Shown here: positions 11,940 to 20,657 of the stretch, one piece after another
Position numbering within the stretch: position 1 is the stretch's first letter
Layout of the letters: each line of letters opens with the position of its first letter
The notes under the pieces: model-generated
Databases searched by the model: none
What the model was told of the DNA's origin: nothing
What the model saw: only the letters and a program-made list of their open reading frames with translations
Assembly: GCA_018333995.1 (NCBI GenBank)
Contig: JAGXSG010000017.1
Span: 1-52,642 of the forward strand
DNA length: 52,642 bases
Reading direction: 5' to 3'
DNA from: Clostridiales bacterium
Lineage (GTDB): Bacteria > Actinomycetota > Coriobacteriia > Anaerosomatales > SLCP01
Program-made: the position numbers and the translations under genes

Positions 11940-12862
11940 GCGGACGCGTCGATATGTCAGTGACGTTGGCTGGCATCACGTTGAAGGCGCCGGTGGTAAC
12001 CGCTTCGGGCACATTCGCGAGCGGTCGCGAGTACTCGGATTTCGTCGATCTTGACCGGCTCGGCGCCATTGTGACCAAGGGTGTCTCATCTGAAGCGTGG
12101 CCGGGAAACCCGGGGCCGCGTATCGCGGAGACGGCGAATGGAATGCTCAACTCGATAGGTCTGCAGAATCCCGGCGTCGATTCTTTTTGCGTGAACGACC
12201 TCGTCTGGCTAGCTGACAACGTTTCGCAGCTACCCGTCATAGTCAATGTGGCGGGCCACTCGGTTGACGAGTACGTTTCTGTCATTGAGCGCCTCGAGTG
12301 GGAGCCGCACGTCACGGGATACGAGATCAACATCTCATGCCCCAACGTCGACGAGGGCGGCATGGCATTTGGCACATCGTGCGTCTCGGCGGCGGAGGTT
12401 ACGCGAGCGTGCCGGAATGCGACCAAGCGTCCGCTCATCGTGAAGCTCTCACCCAACGTGACCGATATCGCCCAGATCGCGCGTAGTGTGGAGGCCGAGG
12501 GCGCCGATGCGCTCTCGCTCATCAACACGCTGCTTGGGATGGCGATCGATGTCGAGACGTTTCGTCCGAGGCTTGCGCGTGGAACCGGAGGGCTCTCGGG
12601 TCCCGCGATCAAGCCCGTCGCGGTGCGCATGGTGTGGCAGACCGCCCGTGCGGTGAAGATACCTCTCATCGGCATGGGTGGCATCATGACGGCGGCTGAC
12701 GCCATTGAGTTCCTGCTCGCCGGGGCAACCGCGGTTGGGGTGGGTACAGCAAACTTCGTTGACCCTACGGCGACCATCCGCATTATCGACGGGATCGCCG
12801 AGTTCTGCCGCGCACGCGGTATCACTCGTGTGAGTGAGCTGACAGGTGCTCTGCGCGCATGA
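11936..12862 (+). CDS. pyrD: Dihydroorotate dehydrogenase, class 1B catalytic subunit
   Basis: PyrD oxidises dihydroorotate to orotate with FMN. The 308-residue product shows the FMN-contacting region TASGTFASGREY, the NGMLNSIGLQNPG substrate loop, the class 1 active-site cysteine in NISCPNVDEGG, and a phosphate-binding end of the barrel (GMGGIMTAADAIEFLLAGA). The ATG at 11936 overlaps the pyrK stop, as is usual for this pair; the frame is open 36 codons further but that lies in pyrK. Together with PyrK it forms the NAD-dependent enzyme. Confidence 0.96.
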   Translation: MSGRVDMSVTLAGITLKAPVVTASGTFASGREYSDFVDLDRLGAIVTKGVSSEAWPGNPGPRIAETANGMLNSIGLQNPGVDSFCVNDLVWLADNVSQLPVIVNVAGHSVDEYVSVIERLEWEPHVTGYEINISCPNVDEGGMAFGTSCVSAAEVTRACRNATKRPLIVKLSPNVTDIAQIARSVEAEGADALSLINTLLGMAIDVETFRPRLARGTGGLSGPAIKPVAVRMVWQTARAVKIPLIGMGGIMTAADAIEFLLAGATAVGVGTANFVDPTATIRIIDGIAEFCRARGITRVSELTGALRA

Positions 12863-12913
12863 CAGGAGATGTTGGGAAACACGGTGCGGCACAGGGAAAG
12901 GCGGGTTGGCTCA

Positions 12914-13618
12914 GTGCGTGACGCGATCATCGTCGCACTCGACACAGACGCCCACACGGCGCTCACGCTTGCGCGTACTTTGCGTGGGCACGTCCAGTGG
13001 CTCAAAGTGGGGATGACCCTGTACTACGCGGAAGGCCCGGATATCATCGTCCGCCTCCAGGCGATGGGGTTCCGGATATTTCTCGACCTCAAGTTGCACG
13101 ACATCCCGCACCAGGTTGAAGGCGCCGCACGTCAGATAGCCCGTTTGGGTGTGGCCATGTTCACGGTTCACGCTTCGGGTGGACAGATGATGCTTGAGGC
13201 GGCGGTTCGAGGGGCGTGCGAGGGGAGTGGTGAGTGCGGTATCGATACGCCAGACGTGCTCGCGGTCACGGTGCTCACCAGCATGGATGCTGCGACGTTA
13301 GCGTCCACGGGGGTCATGTGCTCTCCCCGCGAACAGGTCGTCCGTCTTCTGTCGATCGCGCGCGATGCGGGTGTGCAGGGGGTGGTGTGCTCGCCGCACG
13401 AGGCGGCCTCAGCCCGGGCCGCGATCGGTCCGGAAGGGCTCGTGGTGACGCCGGGTGTCCGATTGCCGGGAGGCGACCCGGGAGATCAGAAGCGGGTGGC
13501 CACTCCGGTCGAGGCGCTTCGAGCGGGCGCGTCACACATCGTGATCGGGCGACCCGTCACGGGCGCCCCCAATCCGGTCACAGTCGTGCATGAGATGATC
13601 TCCAGCACCGAGAGCTAA
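12914..13618 (+). CDS. pyrF: Orotidine 5'-phosphate decarboxylase
   Basis: PyrF decarboxylates OMP to UMP, the last step of the pathway. The catalytic charged network is visible as FLDLKLHDIPHQ, with LKVGM before it and the phosphate-binding TPGVRLPGGDPGDQKR loop later. Family similarity begins at RDAIIVALD, so I prefer the GTG at 12914 (234 residues). An in-frame ATG at 12869 would add 15 unconserved basic residues, and its AGGAG sits directly against the start codon, too close to work well. The protein belongs to the short bacterial type 1 group rather than the longer mycobacterial form. Confidence 0.93.
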   Translation: MRDAIIVALDTDAHTALTLARTLRGHVQWLKVGMTLYYAEGPDIIVRLQAMGFRIFLDLKLHDIPHQVEGAARQIARLGVAMFTVHASGGQMMLEAAVRGACEGSGECGIDTPDVLAVTVLTSMDAATLASTGVMCSPREQVVRLLSIARDAGVQGVVCSPHEAASARAAIGPEGLVVTPGVRLPGGDPGDQKRVATPVEALRAGASHIVIGRPVTGAPNPVTVVHEMISSTES

Positions 13619-13637
13619 ACGAGGAGGGTACTACCTG

Positions 13638-14240
13638 ATGCGAGGATTCGCTACAGACGCCAACGCCATGAGTGAACTCGATGTACGTGCGGCCTTGGAA
13701 GAAGCCGGCGCCATCCTGCGGGGTCATTTCCAGCTAACGAGCGGCCGCCACTCCGATACCTACGTGCAGTGCGCGCGCATTCTTGAAGATCCCGCGCTCA
13801 CCACACGGCTCGCGGCGACTGCCGCAGCGCGTGTCGCTGATCGTGAGATCGATCTCGTCGCTTCGCCCGCGGTGGGAGGCATCGTAATCGGATTCGCTGT
13901 CGCGCAAGCCCTCGGGGTCAAGTTTATCTTCAGCGAACGCGTCGAAGGCAAGATGCAGTTCCGGCGGTCGTTCGATGTACCTGCTGGAACCCGGGTACTT
14001 ATCGTAGAAGACGTGGTCACGACGGGTGGATCCGTTGCCGAGGTGGCCGCTTGCGTCCGGGCTTGCGGAGGCGTTGTCGCTGGCGTTGTGTCGATCATTG
14101 ACAGGGGTGGCGAGAAGGCGTTTAGCGATGAACTCATCCCTCTGTTGAGACTTGAGGTCGAGTCTTGGGAGCCTGATGAGTGTAGCTACTGCGCCTGCGG
14201 ATCCCCGATCGATGCGCCCGGCAGCCGCGGGTTGACGTAG
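13638..14240 (+). CDS. pyrE: Orotate phosphoribosyltransferase
   Basis: PyrE transfers phosphoribose from PRPP to orotate to make OMP. The 200-residue product has the PRPP loop VLIVEDVVTTGGSVAE and the lysine-containing catalytic loop region FSERVEGKMQFRRSF. The ATG has a strong AGGAGGG upstream. A downstream ATG at 13668 (MSELDVR) is a possible shorter start. The C-terminus has a short cysteine-containing tail (CSYCACGSP), seen in some archaeal and actinobacterial relatives. It is the last gene of the pyr operon. Confidence 0.95.
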   Translation: MRGFATDANAMSELDVRAALEEAGAILRGHFQLTSGRHSDTYVQCARILEDPALTTRLAATAAARVADREIDLVASPAVGGIVIGFAVAQALGVKFIFSERVEGKMQFRRSFDVPAGTRVLIVEDVVTTGGSVAEVAACVRACGGVVAGVVSIIDRGGEKAFSDELIPLLRLEVESWEPDECSYCACGSPIDAPGSRGLT

Positions 14241-14289
14241 GCACTTGGCATCTTCGCAGGTCAGGCGTAACATCTTCAGAGTGTCGTGG

Positions 14290-14319
14290 TTGTAAGCGGT
14301 ACCAGGATGTGCGTACAAT
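14290..14319 (+). promoter_or_regulatory. Promoter of the mihF-gmk-rpoZ group
   Basis: TTGTAA at 14290-14295 and TACAAT at 14314-14319 are separated by 18 bases and lie about 45 bases before the mihF start, in the only substantial gap after pyrE. This is a good sigma-70-type match and suggests that mihF, gmk and rpoZ form a separate transcription unit from the pyr genes. Confidence 0.6.
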
Positions 14320-14364
14320 CGTCCGGTGTCGTACAAGCTCCGCCAAAGTTGACGAGGAGGAACG

Positions 14365-14673
14365 ATGGCACTTCCCAATCTGTCGCCCGAGGATCGCCAG
14401 GCGGCCCTGAAGAAAGCTGCCGAGGCCCGGCAGAAGCGAGCCGAGCTCCGCGCGAAGATCAAGGCAGGCTCGTTGTCTTTCGCCGACGTGATGGCCAAGT
14501 CGGACGATCCGATCGTCGCCCGCATGAAGGTATCGACGCTTCTCGAGAGCCTTCCCGGCTACGGCAAGGCCAAGGCCTCAAAAATCATGGGCGACCTGGA
14601 GATTTCTGAGAGCCGTCGTATCCAGGGTCTCGGAGCCCGTCAGCGCGAGGCGCTCATGGAGAAGCTCGGCTAG
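14365..14673 (+). CDS. mihF: Integration host factor, actinobacterial type (mIHF)
   Basis: mIHF is a small DNA-binding nucleoid protein of actinobacteria, unrelated to HU/IHF of Proteobacteria. The 102-residue product has a basic N-terminal helix (ALKKAAEARQKRAELRAKIKAG) and an H2TH-like DNA-binding part (LLESLPGYGKAKASKIM and RRIQGLGARQREAL). AGGAGG stands before the ATG. It is followed at once by gmk and rpoZ, the same order as in mycobacteria, which supports both the call and the phylum. Confidence 0.95.
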   Translation: MALPNLSPEDRQAALKKAAEARQKRAELRAKIKAGSLSFADVMAKSDDPIVARMKVSTLLESLPGYGKAKASKIMGDLEISESRRIQGLGARQREALMEKLG

Positions 14674-15321
14674 GTGCCGGTCGATCATCTGACCGATGTT
14701 CAAGAAGAGGCCTGCCGGCATGAACGCCCAGGCGCTCTGTTCATAGTGTCCGGTCCCTCTGGGGCCGGTAAGGGAACCCTAGTTCGGGCGTTGCTCGACA
14801 GGGTTCCCGGCGTCTGGCTTTCGGTGTCAGCCACTACGCGCGGTCCTCGGCCGGGAGAGGTTGATGGCGTCCACTACGTGTTCCTTGCGGCCGAGGAGTT
14901 CGATCACCTTGTCGAGTGTGACGGTTTACTTGAGTGGGCCGAGATCCACGGTAACTGTTACGGCACGCCCCGGGAACCCGTCGAGGCGCATGTCGCTGAC
15001 GGCAAGCTGGTCATGCTCGAGATCGACCCGCAAGGCGCGGCGCAGGTGAAACGCGCGTGGCCGGAGTCGGTGCTCGTCTTTATCGAAGCGCCGAGTATCG
15101 ATGTGTTGCGCGACCGGCTTATCAAGCGCGGGAGCGAGTCACCTGAGCAGATCGAGCGGCGGCTGCGCACCGCGAAAGACGAGCTTGCGATTGCGGGCGC
15201 CTACGACTATGTGATAATTAATGACGATGTCGAGCAGGCAACAGACGAGCTCGTCGCGATCGTCACCACTTGTGCTCGCCGAGCGCATCCGGACAGAAGG
15301 ACTGAATCTCTCCCATGGTAA
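14674..15321 (+). CDS. gmk: Guanylate kinase
   Basis: Gmk phosphorylates GMP to GDP. The Walker A loop is FIVSGPSGAGKGT near residue 28. GMP-binding residues follow in SVSATTRGPRPGEVDGVHYVF and in EWAEIHGNCYGTP. The lid region RLIKRGSESPEQIERRL is present. The product is 215 residues, with about 22 extra at the N-terminus ahead of the usual core; it begins with a GTG directly after the mihF stop. A later start is possible but no better ribosome site is visible. It overlaps rpoZ by 7 bases. Confidence 0.95.
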   Translation: MPVDHLTDVQEEACRHERPGALFIVSGPSGAGKGTLVRALLDRVPGVWLSVSATTRGPRPGEVDGVHYVFLAAEEFDHLVECDGLLEWAEIHGNCYGTPREPVEAHVADGKLVMLEIDPQGAAQVKRAWPESVLVFIEAPSIDVLRDRLIKRGSESPEQIERRLRTAKDELAIAGAYDYVIINDDVEQATDELVAIVTTCARRAHPDRRTESLPW

Positions 15322-15563
15322 TTAATCCTGAGATCGACGTGTTGCTCTCCAAGGTCGACTCGAAGTACACCTTGTGCATCCTGGCCGCGAGGCGGGCCCG
15401 CCAGATCAATGACATGCTCCACGGAGTGCGTGATCAGGCGCTCCTCACGATGGCACCTTCACAGATAGTCCAGCTGACAAGCACCAAGCCGCTGTCTCTC
15501 GCGCTCGATGAAATCGCGGCTGGCGATGTCGGATACGAGCGGGTACAGGACAGCTACAAGTAG
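15315..15563 (+). CDS. rpoZ: RNA polymerase omega subunit
   Basis: Omega is the small chaperone subunit of RNA polymerase that helps assemble beta-prime. The 82-residue product begins with MVINPEIDVLLSKVDSKYTL and contains the conserved CILAARRARQIND helix, followed by the KPLSLALDEIAAG segment. The start lies inside the end of gmk, which implies coupled translation, and the mihF-gmk-rpoZ order is the standard actinobacterial one. Confidence 0.93.
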   Translation: MVINPEIDVLLSKVDSKYTLCILAARRARQINDMLHGVRDQALLTMAPSQIVQLTSTKPLSLALDEIAAGDVGYERVQDSYK

Positions 15564-15573
15564 AGGGTGCGCC

Positions 15574-16833
15574 ATGTTCGAGCGCGCCGCCCTCATCGGC
15601 TACCACGAGATCGGTCTCAAAGGCCGCAACAGGGCTGTGTTTGAACGCCAGCTTCGCGACAATCTTGATGCTGCACTCGCACACTACGATGTCACAGGCG
15701 CCGAGCGGTTCTCCAGCCGTCTCCTTGTGCGCGTGCGTGACCGCTCGCAGCTCGACGACGTCTGTGCGAGGGCCGCAGACACGCCGGGTGTGGCGTACGC
15801 GGCGGCTGCGTACATCACCTCCCGTGAAGCTCGAGACATGGACGCTGCCGCGTTGCTGGCCGTCCGGGAGTCGCCGGAAGCGCAAACGTTCGCGGTCGAA
15901 GCGCGCCGCTCCAACACTGATCACCCCGTTCGTTCGATGGACATCAACCGCCGCGCGGGTCAGTACATCGTCGACGCGACCGGTCTGCGGGTAGACCTGT
16001 CTCGTCCCGATGTCCGAGTCCATATCGAGGTCGTTCAAGGTGCGGCGTACGTGTTCAGCGACAAGCGCCGAGGAGTTGGTGGCTTGCCCGTAGGCACCGC
16101 CGGGATCGTGATATCGCTCATCTCGGCGGGGATCGACTCTCCAGTGGCCACGTGGCGAGTGATCAAGAGGGGCGCCGTGGCGGTGGGCGTCCATTTCTCG
16201 GGGCGGCCGCAGACCAACGACGCTTCAGAGCGTCTCGTCCGGAAGATCGGCGATAGGCTGTCGCGCTACGGAGGCATCGCACGGATCTACGTGGTGCCCT
16301 TTGGCGAGTTGCAGCGCGAGATCTCACTAGCGGCACCGCCAGACCTGCGCATACTGCTCTATCGCCGCCTCATGATACGCATCGCCGAGAAGTTCGCCGC
16401 AGTGGAGGGTGCAAAGGCGCTCGTGACCGGCGAGAGCCTCGGGCAGGTCGCGTCTCAGACGCTCGACAACATCGCGGTGGTTGACGACGCGGCGGCGCTG
16501 CCGGTCCTGCGCCCGCTCATCGGTACCGACAAGCTCGAGATCGTGACCGAGGCGCGCTCTATCGGCACGTACGAGCTTTCCATCGTCGAGCACACCGATT
16601 GCTGCACGCTCTTCATGCCGCGCACCCCGTCGACTCACGCAAGCGTTGCGGAGGTCCGCGCCGCAGAGAAGGCGCTCGACATCGACCGGATGGTCACCCA
16701 GGCGGTCTCATTGGCAGAGTTCTACGAGTATCCGTGCGTGGCATACCGCGCTCCAAAGCGGCTGCCGGAGGGTGTGACCCCAGCCGGACGAGCGTCTCGG
16801 TCGCGGGTTCAAGTAGAGAGTGAGGGTTCATGA
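15574..16833 (+). CDS. thiI: tRNA 4-thiouridine synthetase ThiI
   Basis: ThiI activates U8 of tRNA with ATP and inserts sulfur. The 419-residue product has an N-terminal ferredoxin-like plus THUMP part (about residues 1-165) and a PP-loop ATPase domain with SAGIDSPVA near residue 190. The GESLGQVASQTLDNI segment is typical. There is no C-terminal rhodanese domain, so, as in Bacillus, sulfur would come from a dedicated cysteine desulfurase. The ATG at 15574 has AGAGGG upstream and starts with the conserved GYHEIGLKGRNR region; 22 further codons upstream overlap rpoZ. Confidence 0.93.
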   Translation: MFERAALIGYHEIGLKGRNRAVFERQLRDNLDAALAHYDVTGAERFSSRLLVRVRDRSQLDDVCARAADTPGVAYAAAAYITSREARDMDAAALLAVRESPEAQTFAVEARRSNTDHPVRSMDINRRAGQYIVDATGLRVDLSRPDVRVHIEVVQGAAYVFSDKRRGVGGLPVGTAGIVISLISAGIDSPVATWRVIKRGAVAVGVHFSGRPQTNDASERLVRKIGDRLSRYGGIARIYVVPFGELQREISLAAPPDLRILLYRRLMIRIAEKFAAVEGAKALVTGESLGQVASQTLDNIAVVDDAAALPVLRPLIGTDKLEIVTEARSIGTYELSIVEHTDCCTLFMPRTPSTHASVAEVRAAEKALDIDRMVTQAVSLAEFYEYPCVAYRAPKRLPEGVTPAGRASRSRVQVESEGS

Positions 16834-17159
16834 TCGAGACGATCGCAGGTGAGCTGGGAACTTCGCAGAGTGTCGTATGGCTACTGATTGGTGCGGTGTT
16901 TCTCCAAGTCGCGGTCCAAGTCACCGCCCTTATCGATCTGGCGCGCCGGCCGCGGGTCCGTTTCGACATGAAATGGGTGTGGGCGCTCATTATCATGGTG
17001 TTGGGCAACTCGTTCATCGGTCCGATCCTCTATGTGGCCTTTGGCCGGAGTGTGCCTGCGCAGGTGGACACCGCCGCTCCTTCGACCGGCTCGGCTGACG
17101 CATCACAACGCACCCGCCGCGCGGTCGACACTCTGTACGGCCCCGGTGAGGAGAAGTGA
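16830..17159 (+). CDS. Small membrane protein with PLDc_N (phospholipase D nuclease N-terminal-like) domain
   Basis: The protein has 109 residues and two transmembrane segments: residues about 14-36, and 49-70 in KWVWALIIMVLGNSFIGPILYVAFGR. The spacing of LIDLARRP and the second segment is that of the PLDc_N family, found in cardiolipin synthases and, as here, as a free-standing protein next to ABC exporters. The C-terminal tail is soluble. It overlaps thiI and the ABC ATPase gene by 4 bases each, so it is probably made together with the transporter and may be an accessory membrane part. Function unproven. Confidence 0.8.
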   Translation: MIETIAGELGTSQSVVWLLIGAVFLQVAVQVTALIDLARRPRVRFDMKWVWALIIMVLGNSFIGPILYVAFGRSVPAQVDTAAPSTGSADASQRTRRAVDTLYGPGEEK

Positions 17160-18079
17160 ACGCCGCTGTCGAGATTACCGGTCTTACCAAGGTCTATGGA
17201 GTCGTTCGCGCGCTCGATGGAGTCGATCTGACGGTCCCGGAAGGATCGATCTTCGGGTTTCTCGGCCCAAATGGGGCGGGCAAGACCACCACGCTTCGCA
17301 TTCTCATGGGGATGGCCCGGCCCACGTCGGGCGGCGCGAGGATTCTCGGCCACGATGTTGTTCACGCGAGTCACGAAGTGCGCTCACTCACCGGGTTCTT
17401 GCCTGACGTGCCTGGTTACTACCCGTGGATGACCGCCGAGGAGTTCGTGCGATTCGCGGGGAGGCTTGCGGGGGTCAAGGGCGCTACGCTCGACGCGCGC
17501 GTCTCCTCGCTGCTCGAAATGGCCGGGCTCGCTGGAGTGACACGGCGCATCGATGGCTTTTCGCGCGGGATGAAGCAGCGTCTCGGTGTCGCACAAGCGC
17601 TCATCAACGCGCCGCGGCTTCTCGTGCTCGATGAGCCCACGAGCGCTCTGGACCCTATGGGCCGCAAGGATCTTCTCGACATGATCTCGGCGCTCAAGGG
17701 CAAAACCACCGTCTTTTTCTCGACACACATCTTGACCGACGCAGAGCGCGTGTGTGACACCGTTGCCATTCTCGATCGGGGACGCGTTGTCCGGCAGGCT
17801 GCCATGGCCGAACTCAAACGGGAGGGCCATGCACGCAGGCTGGTCATTGAGGTTGCGGAGGGCGCTGAGGAGCTTACACGGGCTTTCGCCGAGCAACACT
17901 GGGCGGCGGAGTGCGTTCGTGACCGACAGGTCATCCGGTGCGTTGCAGCTGACCTTGACGCCGCGCGCCGGGCGATTCCCCAAATCGTCGCTGAAAGAAA
18001 CCTCGCGCTCGTCCGGATGTCTGAGGAAGAGCCCACACTCGAAGAGGTCTTCGTCGAGCTGGTCGGAGGGCGGTCGTGA
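17156..18079 (+). CDS. ABC transporter ATP-binding protein
   Basis: This is a cytoplasmic ABC ATPase of 307 residues. It has Walker A (GPNGAGKTT), the signature FSRGMKQR, Walker B (LLVLDEPTSALD) and the switch His (FFSTHIL). The C-terminal 80 residues resemble the regulatory extension of exporters of the Nat/Ccm/bacitracin type. It is coupled by a 4-base overlap to a single permease gene, so the pair forms an ABC-2 exporter. The substrate cannot be told from the sequence. Confidence 0.93.
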   Translation: MNAAVEITGLTKVYGVVRALDGVDLTVPEGSIFGFLGPNGAGKTTTLRILMGMARPTSGGARILGHDVVHASHEVRSLTGFLPDVPGYYPWMTAEEFVRFAGRLAGVKGATLDARVSSLLEMAGLAGVTRRIDGFSRGMKQRLGVAQALINAPRLLVLDEPTSALDPMGRKDLLDMISALKGKTTVFFSTHILTDAERVCDTVAILDRGRVVRQAAMAELKREGHARRLVIEVAEGAEELTRAFAEQHWAAECVRDRQVIRCVAADLDAARRAIPQIVAERNLALVRMSEEEPTLEEVFVELVGGRS

Positions 18080-18849
18080 TGCGGGGGTTTGGCGTGTTCC
18101 TCGGCAAGGAACTGACTGAGACGGTACGCACCTGGCGCCTGTACGTAATTCCCGGCATCTTGCTTGCGATTGGGCTGATGAGCCCCATACTTGCCGAAGT
18201 CACTCCGTCGCTCGTGGGTTCCATGCTTGATTCGGCGGGTAGCGGGATCGTGATCGAGATACCGCCAGCGACGACCGTGGATGCGTACCTGCAGTTCAGT
18301 AAGAACGCGATGCAGATCGCGCTCATCGCCGTGATCATCGCTACCGCCGGCGCCGTGGCAGGCGAGCGCAGGAGTGGCACCGCCCAGCTCGTGCTCGCCA
18401 AACCGTTGTCGCGGACCGCGATGATCGTCGCCAAGGCCGTTTCGAACTGGTTGCTTCTTTTGGCAAGCGTCGCGGTGGCGGCGGCGGTGTGTGTCGGAGT
18501 CACCTTGATCATCTTCGATGACGCGCACATAGTCCGGTTTGTTGCGTGGGCGGCGCTGTGGTGGGTGCTAGCCGCGTTCATCGTGGCAGTGGTCGTTTGC
18601 TTTTCTATCATCGTGAGATCACAGGCAGGTGCTGCGGGTCTTGGGATCGGCGTGTACTTCGCCATGTCGGTCGGATCGCTGTGGGAGTGGGCGCGCGATC
18701 ATACGCCAATCGGGCTGTTCAGCGCCGGTGATCGGATACTGACCGGAGCAGCGGACGTTTCGTGGGCATGGCCGGTGGTTTCGGCCGTGCTAGGGGCAGC
18801 AGCTCTTGTGGCAATCGGCGCGGCGGTGTTCTCCCGGCAGGAGGTATAG
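18076..18849 (+). CDS. ABC-2 type transporter permease
   Basis: This integral membrane protein of 257 residues has about six predicted hydrophobic segments: around residues 23-38, 89-104, 127-152, 158-177, 186-200 and 230-250. It contains the ABC-2 family stretch GERRSGTAQLVLAKPLSRTAMIVAKAV. It works with the ATPase encoded immediately upstream. The start may be the overlapping GTG (18076) or the ATG one codon later. The last bases are only 30 from the convergent rubrerythrin gene. Confidence 0.88.
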   Translation: MMRGFGVFLGKELTETVRTWRLYVIPGILLAIGLMSPILAEVTPSLVGSMLDSAGSGIVIEIPPATTVDAYLQFSKNAMQIALIAVIIATAGAVAGERRSGTAQLVLAKPLSRTAMIVAKAVSNWLLLLASVAVAAAVCVGVTLIIFDDAHIVRFVAWAALWWVLAAFIVAVVVCFSIIVRSQAGAAGLGIGVYFAMSVGSLWEWARDHTPIGLFSAGDRILTGAADVSWAWPVVSAVLGAAALVAIGAAVFSRQEV

Positions 18850-18879
18850 CGGTAATGCGCATCTGGCCTCGTATCGGCA

Positions 18880-19416
18880 TCAGCACCCTCGGTATGCGAA
18901 CGCCAAGCCGTCAAGTTCGATGTGGTCGCTCTCGACCGCGCTGACGGCCTCAAACACCTCAGCGATGCGCGCGTTGGTCGCGCGCGTTGCGAATTCGCGG
19001 TACAGCCGAGACGCGCGACGCTCGCGCTCGACGGATTCTGCGATGTTGGCGCACCAGTCATCGGGGACATCCAGCGGGATCGAGAGATCGTCAGGTTTTG
19101 AGAGGTTGGCAAGCTCGCAGAACAGCTCGCAGTGCTCGGCCTCGATCTTCGCGAGACGCTTGTACGCCGATGCCAGGACGTGATCGTCGGTGTGCGTGGC
19201 CATGCCGAGGTAGAATCGCGTGTTGTCGCGCTCGAGCTCGATAGCCGATTCAAGGTCGTTGCGCTCGATCTCGGTTGGCTGCACCTGGTTGATCTGGGCT
19301 GGGTACTCCGGTGCGGGGACGATATGTTCGCGGTGCGCCCCGCAAAACGGGCAGTGTGATGGGGTCTCGCTGCCCAGGTAGGTCTCACCGCAGATTCCGC
19401 ATCGCAACATCTTCAT
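18880..19416 (-). CDS. Rubrerythrin-like protein with N-terminal rubredoxin-type zinc/iron site
   Basis: Rubrerythrins are cytoplasmic di-iron proteins that reduce peroxide in anaerobes. The 178-residue product starts with a small metal site (CGICGETY and CPFCGAH) and is followed by a four-helix ferritin-like domain carrying the iron ligands in IELERDN, AEHCELFCEL, VERERRASR and VESDHIEL. The domain order, metal site first, is the reverse of classical rubrerythrin. I take ATG 19416 because AGAGGAG lies 8 bases before it; the frame is open 21 codons further. It is monocistronic and divergent from the polyferredoxin gene. Confidence 0.88.
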   Translation of the reverse strand: MKMLRCGICGETYLGSETPSHCPFCGAHREHIVPAPEYPAQINQVQPTEIERNDLESAIELERDNTRFYLGMATHTDDHVLASAYKRLAKIEAEHCELFCELANLSKPDDLSIPLDVPDDWCANIAESVERERRASRLYREFATRATNARIAEVFEAVSAVESDHIELDGLAFAYRGC

Positions 19417-19589
19417 CTTGCATGCTCCTCTCGGAAGAGCCGACCAGCCCAATGGGTGCCGACTCCACATGAATTCCATGCGTAACGCGGCGGACGTATG
19501 AGACTATACCCGCTGGCGTTTGCGGGTCTCGGCGCGCGTCCGCAAGAACCCTCCCGTTCCCCTGGCGTGTGAGCGAAAGGAAGTGCTGC

Positions 19590-20597
19590 GTGGAAGCGAT
19601 CGGCCGGATGACTCGAGTAGTCACGGACCGGTGGTTCGTGAAAGGCGTGTTCCTCGCCTTTTTTGTGTGGTCGTGCTGGCGGTTGTGGCAGTTCGCCGAG
19701 TGGGCGAGGGGACACGGACCTTACACACCACGGCCCGAGTCGGTCGCTGGAATTCTTCCCGTCGGTCACTTCACGAGCTTTTTCGCCTGGCTCAAGGGGG
19801 GAGGGTGGGACACGATCCTGCCGGCCGGCCTTGTCATCATCATCGCCGCGATCACGGTGTCGGTTTTGTTCAAGCGCGGGTTTTGCGGATGGATTTGTCC
19901 GGTCGGGACGATCTGGGAGGGTGCGTCGGCGCTTGGCAGACGCCTGATGGGCGGGCGAAACGTCCGGGTGCCTCGCTGGCTGGACATGACAGGGCTTGGC
20001 TTTCGCTATCTCATCGCCGCACTGTTCTTTGGATGGCTGGCGATCGTCTCTGTCGAAGAGGCGCTATGGTTCCGGGAGCTGCCCTACATGTGGGTGGCGG
20101 ACATCAAGATACTCCAGGGATTCTTCGATCCGGTGTTCATCGCTGTGGCACTCTTCACATTCGCGTTCTCGATGATGTTTGGGCCCGTCTGGTGCAGGTG
20201 GCTGTGTCCGCTCGGCGGACTCTACGGAGCACTCGGTCTTGCCTCGGCGTGTTCGGTTGTGCGCGACGCGAAGACGTGCATCAACTGCTCGAAGTGCGCA
20301 GAGGTGTGTCACGCGTTCGTCGACGTCGAGCGTGCAAGTGACGTGCGCGCTGTTGAGTGCGATGGGTGCATGGATTGCGTAAGGTCGTGCCCGGTCGAAG
20401 GGTGCCTGACTCCACGAGTGTTTCGCACGGTGAGAATCCCGGCGTGGGTGTGGCCGACCATGGTGGTAGGGGTGTGGCTCATCATCTGGGGTGTTGCCGA
20501 GGCGACCGGAAACTGGGACACCACCGTTCCACGCGAGGTGTTCCAGCAGGTCATACGATCGGGCCTGCTCGAGGAGACGACCCCAGGGTTCTTCTAG
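19590..20597 (+). CDS. NapH/MauN-like membrane polyferredoxin (4Fe-4S)
   Basis: The product is about 335 residues with five or six membrane segments. It has the paired membrane motifs CGWICPVG and CRWLCPLG of the NapH/NosR/RdxA family, then two ferredoxin [4Fe-4S] sites (CINCSKCAEVC, CDGCMDCVRSCP) and a last membrane helix (VWPTMVVGVWLIIWGV). Such proteins carry electrons between quinones and periplasmic or cytoplasmic partners. No reductase partner is next to it. I prefer GTG 19590, which has AAAGGAAG 6 bases upstream; a GTG at 19569 has no ribosome site. Confidence 0.85.
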   Translation: MEAIGRMTRVVTDRWFVKGVFLAFFVWSCWRLWQFAEWARGHGPYTPRPESVAGILPVGHFTSFFAWLKGGGWDTILPAGLVIIIAAITVSVLFKRGFCGWICPVGTIWEGASALGRRLMGGRNVRVPRWLDMTGLGFRYLIAALFFGWLAIVSVEEALWFRELPYMWVADIKILQGFFDPVFIAVALFTFAFSMMFGPVWCRWLCPLGGLYGALGLASACSVVRDAKTCINCSKCAEVCHAFVDVERASDVRAVECDGCMDCVRSCPVEGCLTPRVFRTVRIPAWVWPTMVVGVWLIIWGVAEATGNWDTTVPREVFQQVIRSGLLEETTPGFF

Positions 20598-20631
20598 GCG
20601 GTTCGCGCTTCGGGAAGACACAGTTTGTCTC

Positions 20632-20649
20632 TGTACCAATTGTGGTACA
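20632..20649. promoter_or_regulatory. Palindromic operator of the first HigBA-type locus
   Basis: TGTACCA and TGGTACA form a perfect 7-base inverted repeat around ATTG, ending 8 bases before the ATG at 20658. It overlaps a possible -10 box (TACACT, 20646-20651). This is the usual position for autoregulation by the antitoxin of a HigBA pair. Confidence 0.55.
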
Positions 20650-20657
20650 CTCTTTAC

